DNA from: Atherinomorus stipes | Lineage: Eukaryota > Chordata > Actinopteri > Atheriniformes > Atherinidae | Assembly: GCA_023101725.1 (NCBI GenBank) | Contig: JALJCO010013696.1 | Coordinates: 410,001 to 474,000 of the forward strand | DNA length: 64,000 nucleotides | Reading direction: 5' to 3' | Part shown: positions 47,306-64,000 of the stretch, one piece after another | Numbering within the stretch: the stretch's first letter is position 1 | Layout: every line of letters starts with the position of its first letter | Program-made: the position numbers and the translations under genes | Notes under the pieces: model-generated | The model's input: only the letters and a program-made list of their open reading frames with translations | What the model was told of the DNA's origin: nothing | The model's database searches: none

Positions 47306-48805
47306 TGGTGTCCGAACTCGTCAGCCACGCTGCGTGACACTCCGTCACATCAACGTCTACCTACACTGCATGATTGGACCCAGACATGTGCACTGAAAGA
47401 CATCTTGTATGATCCTAGATAAATTAAAACAGTGCCTGTTTAAGCAAAGTTAAAGAATTTGGTTTTGCCGTGACTATTTTGTCAAGTTGTGTTTTAATTT
47501 GTTGTTTCAGAAGTGACCCCCTTGTTTCCACATATGCGTTTTATATGTCATTGAGCCAGAAATCCATTCATTTTGAGAGAATTTTGAGTTTACATTCAGA
47601 TCAAAAACACCCCAACAGCTTTAAGTTTTGTCTGGATTATGGAGAGAGAAACAAACTGTGTACCAGACGGTTGAAAGAACAGATACTGCATACTACATAC
47701 TGCTAATCTCATCACAATGTTTATCACGTTTTCAGGTGAAAACATGATTCATGTTAAGTGACCGTTCGAATTAAATGATGGAAAATCGAGTTTTTTCACT
47801 AACTGACTGCAGAAGCTGATCGGACAGCAGAAGAGTCCATATCAGACTGAACGCATACATGGAAACAAGGTGGAAGGACATTTTTCTGAGCTCAACACAC
47901 AACCGTGTCATCATAGCGGGGGGGGCATGTACCACGTGAAGGTCGGATTGTTTTCTGTTTCATGTTCACTGTTTTTGACAGAAGTACTGTTTGAGAACTT
48001 TCATGGTTCTTTGCATGAGGCATTTCATTGTTTTGTCATTGACCGAGTATGGAGCTGTGATTGTCTGAAAAACACAGGAGTCCTCAAACAGAGCCCTGTG
48101 GGACACCACAAGTAGAAACTCTGTGTTTGCAAGGCTCTGCCCTGCACTATTAAAGGTTATTTTGGTTTCTTTTAGGTTTTTCACAGGGAACAGAAGTTTT
48201 TCATTTCTATCTTCGGCCATTTTTAAGAATGTGATGTTTGGCTTAAATTTTCTAACACTCGTGGTTTTATTTTCATTCTGCACATCCTTTTCAACAAGGA
48301 TGCAATGCTAGACCTGACTTTTGTCTCCGGAATTACAGCTATTTAAGATATAAGATGAAACGTTATATGTTAGATTCTGGATTTCAGTGCTGTGTGGACT
48401 TTCAGTCTTCTTCTGGATTAGACCTGCACACACATTTTCTGTCTTGTCCTTCCAGTGAAACTCCGTTTTGACCTCATACACCTAGAATGCACAGAACATT
48501 TGACTGTAAACCTTTGTGTTTGCCTTTCTACCACACAGGCTACAGAAACCAAGGTTCAGCACATGCAGGAGATATTTTTACTTGGTGTGGAGTGAGTGAA
48601 TAAGAAGCCAGTTCATGTTGTAACTGAATCAAACCAGTCATTAAAATGAATGAAACCTCTCGTGTTCTCAGTTGTTCATGTCTCTTACCTTTTACTTCCT
48701 CAGTCTAAATCAGGCTTTCAGGGACGCTTTCTTCACAGGCTGGTCCTTAATCTTCTCAAGGAAAGATCTGATTTGATGGACCTTTTAGTTATTCTCAGCA
48801 GCTCC
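47306..48805. other. 3' flank of bin1 / intergenic
   Basis: Probable bin1 3' UTR at the start, then unique sequence. Short frames are present but none has recognisable similarity or a coding pattern. Confidence 0.6.
47423..47428 (+). terminator. candidate poly(A) signal of bin1
   Basis: ATTAAA lies 118 nt after the stop codon, the first near-canonical hexamer downstream. More distal sites such as AATAAA at 50129 cannot be excluded. Confidence 0.35.
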
Positions 48806-49157
48806 TTAAAGGAATAGTTCACCCACAGAATGATGTGCCTTCATCTTCTCCTCATCCTCATGCTGAGCAAGACTCTGGAGCACTTTTTAATATCTCAAAT
48901 GCAGCCGGAGATCGGACAGGGTTTTGTTTTCCCCCCAACTTTCATACAATGGAGTTCACCAGCGCCCAAAACAAAAAGGTCCATAAAAGTCCACAAAAAC
49001 TTGTCAGTATTCCTCCATCCTGCCCATCCAATGTGATCCAAGTGTCCTGAGTGGGTACTGCATCTGAGACATTAAAAAGTGCTCCTGAGTCTTGCTCAGC
49101 ATGAGGATGAGGAGGAGATGAAGAACCATCATTCTGTGGGTGTACTATCCCTTTATA
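48806..49157. mobile_element. palindromic MITE (TTAAAGGAATAGTTCACCC type)
   Basis: 352 bp. The left arm TTAAAGGAATAGTTCACCCACAG... is mirrored at the right as ...CTGTGGGTGTACTATCCCTTTATA. The inner arms with CTCATCCTCATGCTGAGCAA and its complement continue the match for about 90 bp. It is a common fish non-autonomous DNA element type. Confidence 0.87.
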
Positions 49158-50189
49158 GCTGCCGTTCCTTCATACACCAGCAGGGGGCAGAGTAGTCATT
49201 AGTGTTGGTGTTTGTGCTGGCTGCCCTGCTGGATAACGTCGCCCTGTTGCCACGGGCATGTTCAGCTTCATGCCTGCTGCAACAGAAATGTGACCTTCAG
49301 TGTTCCTGCGACCGCAGGACATCCGACCATGTGGAAAAGCTGACAGGGCCAGGCACACAACGAAAGGGAGGGAAGCGTACTCGCGTCTCTCAGGACGGGT
49401 CACACAGAGCAGCTGATGATGATGATCTGTCAAAATATTACAAATCTACGTTTATACTGGTCCCAGAAAGGAAATCCTTTGAATAATTCTGGGTGAAAAT
49501 GTTTTGGGATTTCATTGTGTGGCAGGACAGAGGAGGGTCCAGGGGGGGTTCAGTCCCTGGACACCCGGGAGAGTCATACATGCGAAGCACCCAGCCACAG
49601 AGATGTCCCCTTGGCCTGGTAGCCAGGGCCCTTCATCACTCAGAGGTATGAGTTGTGTCTCATGTTGCATCTGCACGCTGCAGAGTTCGGATCCGCCGGC
49701 TGCATACGTCACAGCGGCGCATCGAGTCCTGCCCCATTTCAACAATGTCCAATCTGAACACCCGCACTCCCTTTGGGATGGGATACATGGGGAGGATGCA
49801 TGTTGCCTCAGAAATGCATTTGTTTGACATCTTGGACCCCCCCCCCCAGAGACCTGCCGATTCATAGCAGACCTCTGTGGAGATCTCGGACCCCCCCTCA
49901 GAGCCGTGAGCTCATTGAACCAGGCTGTGCAAACAATGAAATGACTCGGCCCCGCGCTGCAGGGCTGGAATGTGAACTCAGGGTTAAACATTACGGGTTC
50001 TAGGCTGATGGGTGGGGGGCAGAGCATGCCTGCACATGCAGCTTCTGCCCTCTGCTGATCTCCTTTACCTTAAACAATGACTAAACTGCTTCCTCGTCTC
50101 TGTCGGTGTCAGGTGATATCTGAATGCAAATAAATGAAGAGGGAGGATGTTTGAAGCGTCCTTTGTTGGTTTTGATCTTTACCCGACCG
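49158..50189. other. intergenic, nothing recognised
   Basis: About 1 kb without recognisable gene or repeat structure; the longest frame (171 codons, - strand) shows no domain and overlaps others. Confidence 0.5.
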
Positions 50190-51505
50190 CTGAGACCAGG
50201 GACCGAGACCAAAACATTACCCAGACCAGGGACCGAGACCAAGACGATACCCAGACCAGGGACCCAGACCAAGGCATTACCCAGACCAGGGACCCAGACC
50301 AAGACATTACCCAGACCAGGGACCGAGACCAAGACATTACCCAGACCAGGGACCGAGACCAAGACGTTACCCAGACCAGGGACCCAGACCAAGACATTAC
50401 CCAGACCAGGGACCCAGACCAAGACGTTACCCAGATCAGGGACCCAGACCAAGGCATTACCCAGACCAGGGACCCAGACCAAGACGTTACCCAGATCAGG
50501 GACCCAGACCAAGGCATTACCCAGACCAGGGACCGAGACCAAGACATTACCCAGACCAGGGACCGAGACCAAGACGTTACCCAGACCAGGGACCCAGACC
50601 AAGGCATTACCCAGACCAGGGACCGAGACCAAGACATTACCCAGACCAGGGACCGAGACCAAGACGTTACCCAGACCAGGGACCCAGACCAAGGCATTAC
50701 CCAGACCAGGGACCGAGGCCAAGACGTTACCCAGACCAGGGACCCAGACCAAGACGTTACCCAGACCAGGGACCCAGACCAAGACGTTTCCCAGACCAGG
50801 GACCCAGACCAAGACCTTACCCAGACCAGGGACCGAGACCAAGACGTTACCCAGACCAGGGACCGAGACCAAGGCGTTACACAGACCAGGGACCCAGACC
50901 AAGGCATTACCCAGACCAGGGACCGAGACCAAGGCATTACCCAGACCAGGGACCAAGACCAAGACGTTACTCAGACCAGGGACCGAGACCAAGGCATTAC
51001 CCAGACCAGGGATCGAGACCAAGGCATTACCCAGACCAGGGACCAAGACCAAGACGTTACCCAGACCAGGGACCGAGACCAGTCTGGGTAACGTCTTGGT
51101 CTGGGTCCCTGGTCTGGGTAACGTCTTGGTCTGGGTCCCTGGTCTGGGTAATGTCTTGGTCTGGGTCCCTGGTCTGGGTAACGTCTTGGTCTGGGTCCCT
51201 GGTCTGGGTAACGTCTTGGTCTGGGTCCCTGGTCTGGGTATTGTCTTGGTGTCGGTCCATGGTCTGGGTAACGTCTTGGTCTCGGTCCCTGGTCTGGGTA
51301 ATGCCTTGGTCTGGGTCCCTGGTCTGGGTAACATCTTGGTCTGGGTCCCTGGTCTGGGTAAGGTCTTGGTCTGGGTCCCTGGTCTGGGTAACGTCTTGGT
51401 CTCGGTCCCCTGTCTGGGTAACGCCTTGGTCTCGGTCCCTGGTCTGGGTAATGTCTTGGTCTCGGTCCCTGGTCTGGGTAACGTCTTGGTCTCGGTCTCA
51501 AAGGG
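50190..51505. repeat. 30-bp minisatellite with an orientation flip at about 51080
   Basis: Left part, about 30 copies of CCAGACCAGGGACCGAGACC plus AAGACGTTAC on the + strand. From about 51081 the same unit continues in reverse complement (GTCTGGGTAACGTCTTGGTC...), about 14 copies. Frames on both strands are open because of the 30-bp period and are not genes. Confidence 0.95.
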
Positions 51506-51984
51506 ACCAAATACAGGAAGTGGACTACAAAATTGTGGGTAAACGCTACCACAACAAACACGTGTGGGACTGCAGTACTTCAGACGTGGAGTTACGAGGA
51601 AGTAAAAGCTTTCATGGATGTCGGGTCTGATGGAAGCAGATCAGCTCCTCGTACGTACGAACAACAATCACGTGGTCGTGGAGGAAACGGAAGTTGTGAG
51701 AACCTTCTTCTTCTCCTTCTTCTTTTTCGTTGTATGTCTTGTCCTTGCCTATGGTGAACCTGAAAGCAGCGCCACCTCTGGACAGATTGGCAACATTATT
51801 AAAGATTTGTCTCATTTGTCTACGGTGCAACGCCAACGAGATCTCGTTCCAGAAGAACACCCCCACCCCCAGCCCACCGAGTCCCCAATCGGACCGAGTC
51901 TGATAGTTTATGCTTTCTGAAGCAGAAGTTTCAAAGCTATCAACACCACAGCGGATCTGGAGGAAGATTGCTCCTTCGTGACAG
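51506..51984. other. intergenic, unclassified
   Basis: About 480 bp with a CTTCTTCTTCTC tract; no gene recognised. Confidence 0.45.
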
Positions 51985-52312
51985 TCCGATTCTGTCCGGT
52001 TCTGTCCAGTTCAGTCCGGTTCAGTCCGGTTCTGTCTGGTTCAGTCTGGTTCATTCCGGTTCAGTCCGGTTCTGTCCAGTTCAGTCCGGTTCTGTCTGGT
52101 TCAGTCCGGTTCTGTCCGGTTCAATCTGGTTCTGTCTGGTTCAGTCTGGTTCATTCCGGTTCAGTCCGGTTCTGTCCAGTTCAGTCCGGTTCAGTCTGGT
52201 TCATTCCGGTTCAGTCCGGTTCTGTCCGGTTCAGTCCGGTTTAGTCCGGTTCAGTCCGGTTCATTCCGGTTCTGTCCGGTTCAGTCCGATTCAGTCCGGT
52301 TCTGTCCGGTTA
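51985..52312. repeat. 10-bp minisatellite
   Basis: About 33 copies of GTTCAGTCCG with GTTCTGTCCG and GTTCATTCCG variants. Confidence 0.93.
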
Positions 52313-52529
52313 GTGGCCCCGTCTCTGACCCAGCGGTGATCCTACATCTCCCGTTCCAACACCAGCCGTCTAACTTTGCATTGCAAATCAATCCCAACCA
52401 AAAGTGATGATGTCATTTGTAAGAAAAGCCTGTTCGGCTCACACGGGAAGGGATCGGTTTCCTGTCCTCTGCCAGATTAAACGCATCAGACAAACGCAGC
52501 GCGTGATCAGGACTGAGTTCAGTCTGAGT

Positions 52530-52990
52530 GCCGTCATCGAAGTTTGCACTGGAAAACCACTGGAAACTACGTGCATCCGTGCCGTCATCGAAGTTTGCAC
52601 TGGAAAACCACTGGAAACTACGTGCATCTTTGCCGTCATCGAAATTTGCACTGGAAAACCACTGGAAACTACGTGCATCTGTGCCGTCATCGAAGTTTGC
52701 ACTGGAAAACCACTGGAAACTACGTGCATCTGTGCCGTCATCGAAGTTTGCACTGGAAAACCACTGGAAACTACGTGCATATGTGCCGTCATCGAAGTTT
52801 GCACTGGAAAACCACTGGAAACTGCGTGCATCTGTGCCGTCATCGAAGTTTGCACTGGAAAACCACTGGAAACTACGTGCATCTGTGCCGTCATCGAAGT
52901 TTGCACTGGAAAACCACTGGAAACTACGTGCATCTGTGCCGTCATCGAAGTTTGCACTGGAAAACCACTGGAAACTACGTGCATCCGTGC
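52530..52990. repeat. 51-bp minisatellite open in several frames
   Basis: Nine copies of a unit containing GCCGTCATCGAAGTTTGCAC, TGGAAAACCACTGGAAACTA and CGTGCATCTGT. A period of 17 codons without stops leaves three + frames and one - frame open. No recognised protein; most likely non-coding. Confidence 0.9.
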
Positions 52991-55939
52991 AGGCCGAGAG
53001 GACAGACTGCAGCGGCCGTTATGCAAATCTGTGCAGGAAGGCAGACCTGTGTCAGCCTTTTCAGTTACCACAACATGAAAGCTTGTTGCTTAGCAACGGT
53101 GCACTACAACACAGCAACGTCCAAGGTGACGAGGAACTGGTTCATGGTGAGGATTCATATTTGAGAGAACTTTCCTCTGATGAAATTCAAGGTTTCCATG
53201 AAGTGATAGTGAAGTTCTACTTCCTGTCTGGACCGGCTGCCTGATCTCACAAACACGAAACCCGATCTGTGAAAACCAGCACCTGCATTCCTCACCGAGG
53301 CCTAAGCCTCACCGGGCAAAAAGCAAAGAAGGATCGGATTCATGACATCATCTGCAGGCCGAAGCTGGACACGTGACGCCCGCGTGTTTTAGGATGAAGA
53401 AGAAGAGAGCGGCTGCAGCATCCGTCTTCTTCCAGCTACACCAGGCTGGTCCGGGGGGGCAGCCCAGACACCCCTCCACCCAGCCAGGTGGCTCGTACTG
53501 GGCCCCCCACGAATGTGAAGCACCCAAAAACCCTTCCCAGGAGGGACGGGCTCTCCCCCCTCCTCTCAGAGCCTTAAAGAGGGAGAAAACGTAAACATCA
53601 CGCAGGTTATTTCAGGCGACATTAAACAATCCACCGTGCATTTAATGTTAAAACAAGCGCTTTTTAAGGACAGAAATCAAATTTGATTTGTTTGTTTCAT
53701 TACTGAAGTCAAGGCTGCAAATGTGACATATACCCGTCCTCAAAATGATTCCTCCCCCCAATTAAAGAGGGTAAAAAATCCTCTGTCAGGGAAATAACAT
53801 GAAATTAACGACAGTAATAATAAATAAAAATTGAATTTCTGTTCAACATAAATATTAAACACAAACACACAAAAAGTAAAACAGTAAAGACGTATGATGG
53901 GAGGTAGCAGACAAAAGGGTCGTGGAAAAACGGACATCTGCGCTGGAACTAGAATGCACCATAATTATCGTCCGATATCAGGACATGACTGCGTCCAAAA
54001 TCATGAGGACATAGATGTTATTGTCTCTGCTGACATTATGAGAGCAGAAAGATTATTTACAAATGTCCACCTCCAATTACAGAAGGAGAAAAATCAGCTG
54101 TCAGTGAAATAAGATGAAACTGACAAAAATGATAATACATAAAAATTCTATGAAAATCAGGACGTTGATTCTGAACTGTGGTTCAACAGAAATATGAGAA
54201 ACAAACACACGTAAAATAAACAAGTAAACAGGCACGATGGGGCTCTGAAGCTAAAATGGTGTTGATTCAATCACTGCAATCAGGTGTTTCTGTAGCGTCC
54301 AATCAGACGTCTGCACCTGCTGACAGGTATGTTGCTCCATGTTCATGGGAAAGATGCTCTGATGTGTCTGAGACAGTTTTTATTTAATTATTATTTCCAA
54401 CCACAATTCAAAAGCAACATTTATTTCACTAAATTATAATTTTGTAATTTTATTTTATCATTAGTTTCTTGTTATTTGAATTACTGTTGTGAATTTAGCA
54501 TTTTCCTAATCCTAATTTTGAGGACGACTGTAGTTTACATTAATACACAGTCATGCCAAATTACCATCATAAAGCCACCGTATCAGCTAAATGATATAAA
54601 GCCAAACTTCTCACTCCTGTGGCTATGAACTATATTCTCATGAATAATCGATTATGGTTATTTAAAACCTCTGATGCGCTGCTTTGTCCTGTCTGAAACA
54701 ATGAGCAGTGTTTCTGTGGCTGTACTTTGTCCCCACAGTCCGATCACACCGCAGAGCTTATGCTTCGTAACTCACCACTAATACTTAAGTCTTGCACAAC
54801 AGAAATACATCAAGATTAGACCTGGATTACTTTGTGAGATTTCTTTTTCATCCTGTACAGGAATTACACCTTTTGCCAGGAACAGTTATGGCTTTTTGAT
54901 ATCATTTTTGTCTTGTTGGACTGGTGATAAGGGAATAAACTGAACACTTATTTGAGTTATGCTGCTTTAATGTGTCTCTCCAAAAGTCCACAATATAGTG
55001 AATCTGATACATGAAAATGAGGCCTACCTGATTCAAAAAATGTTGAACTTCCTTCAAATATCATGTAAACGTGTAAATGTCTTTGTAATTTCTTTTATTT
55101 AGTAAGTGAACCGTAAAGCCTTAAATCTGCTAATCTGAGGGTTCATTTCTTCTTTGTCCAGCATCATAACAGCAGGACAGAAGTGGTGGAAAAAATAGCT
55201 TTGCCAAGAGGAGCTTTTTCACTATAAGCTTCTCTTGACGCTAAAGTATCATTCCTTATTTTAAAATGAACCTACTGCTGAATTTACATATTACTGCTGG
55301 ACTTGAGGCAAAAGAAAAAGGGTGAGGAGAAGAAAAATAAAACAAAGATACACAAGACGGAAAATATTCCATGACAATTGTTTAGAAGACAAAGGCTCAC
55401 AAACTGTTTTATAAGCTACAGTATACTCACAGAGAAAAATTATATATGAGCCCTCATACTAATACTACTGTCTGCCAACGGTGATGTGCTGGGTGCTTGT
55501 CATTTCCAAACAATTAGCTTCTTTTGCAGCTACAAACAAGAAGGAAAATGGCATTTTGTGTGGTTTATTTTTTAGTAAATTCAATGCGAAGTGTAAAACT
55601 TAAACATGGTACATTGTGAGATAAAAAATAAAGTTACACACCCTCATTTCCACGAATCATTTCCATCACTTTTATTTATTGTGATGTGAATTGCAATGCC
55701 GGTGCTCTAAATGACAATATAATGATAGTAAATATGATTTTGTTTATGAATGATTATAAATCTAATCTTTATTATTTTTGTGAAATTAAAAACTAATTAA
55801 ATATTAATCGTATTTGTAAATGTAATAAACATCGTTCAGCTCATTTCCGTTCACGTCTACAACGGTCGCTCCAAATAAAGTTTTGGCAGAAAGAAGAAAA
55901 AAAGCAACGGTCGCTCCCGCCTACAAGCGAATTCAAACG
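52991..55939. other. AT-rich intergenic region upstream of alpha-tubulin
   Basis: No gene seen. Segments 53740-53890 and 54070-54230 are diverged direct copies of each other. A segment at about 55160-55330 resembles, loosely, the 3' part of the insertion at 4836. Confidence 0.5.
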
Positions 55940-56057
55940 GAGTTAGCCCCGCCCCCCGACCAAGGTATAAATACCAGTCGCTGCGCAGTCGCCGTCACAC
56001 ACCGCCTCCATCAGTCGATACTTCAACGTCGCCCGAAGGAGGAAAACCTGATTAAAT
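55940..56057 (+). promoter_or_regulatory. alpha-tubulin core promoter and 5' UTR
   Basis: TATAAATA at 55966-55973 is preceded by a GC-box-like CCCCGCCCCCCG at about 55947. A transcription start is therefore expected near 55995-56000. The roughly 60-nt 5' UTR ends at ATG 56058-56060, the last codon of exon 1, as in vertebrate TUBA1 genes. Confidence 0.75.

Positions 56058-64000
<7,943 letters not shown>

Noticed and set aside
50124..51542. 472- and 417-codon frames on opposite strands
   Set aside because: Artefact of the 30-bp array; the peptide changes character exactly where the array flips.
52404..53244. Overlapping 224-, 238- and 206-codon frames with 17-residue repeats
   Set aside because: Several frames are equally open through a stop-free 51-bp repeat; no domain, start context or splice evidence favours one.

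Overview
The window is vertebrate, almost certainly teleost, nuclear DNA. Genes are split into short exons with GT-AG introns. The mobile elements are typical of fish: a Tc1/mariner copy with CAGTTATGTGAAA-type ends, an L2/CR1-like LINE, a tRNA-derived SINE, TTAAAGG-type palindromic MITEs and hAT-like MITEs. No prokaryotic or viral gene is present. An unusually large share of the sequence is minisatellite DNA.

Two genes lie head to tail on the + strand. The first is a bin1 (amphiphysin II) orthologue. Sixteen exons from 11279 to 47305 give an open frame of 518 codons plus stop, and every exon-exon phase agrees. Exon 1 (N-terminal amphipathic helix) is not in the window and is presumably upstream. 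The exons encode an N-BAR domain, the 31-codon alternative exon specific to BIN1, a short linker, a proline-rich segment, a tandemly repeated acidic/tryptophan exon and a C-terminal SH3 domain. The clathrin/AP2-binding (CLAP) motifs of brain BIN1 were not found. The second gene is an alpha-tubulin of the TUBA1 type, from a TATA promoter at 55966 to the window end, where its fourth exon is cut off.

Layout. 1-11278: repeats upstream of bin1 exon 2, including a SINE with 13-bp target duplications, an antisense LINE split by a 2.1-kb insertion with a 17-bp target duplication, a 23-bp minisatellite and two (ATGG)n arrays. 11279-47305: bin1; most of its large introns are filled by different tandem arrays, the largest being a 9.5-kb array of 35-bp units in intron 6. 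47306-55960: intergenic, with a palindromic MITE, a 30-bp array whose orientation flips, a 10-bp array and a 51-bp array. 55961-64000: alpha-tubulin; its introns hold nested MITEs, a trimeric higher-order minisatellite, a 2.9-kb segment with inverted ends and a fold-back element.

The best leads are: two fold-back elements sharing termini, one with a THAP-domain reading frame, in introns of the two neighbouring genes; a bin1 exon built from 27-residue acidic/Trp repeats in the position where other family members carry clathrin-binding motifs; a GC-AG intron before the SH3 domain; neuronal-type splicing signals at bin1 exon 7; and the array-per-intron architecture, including a head-to-head inverted minisatellite and an array core that looks like an assembly-error zone.
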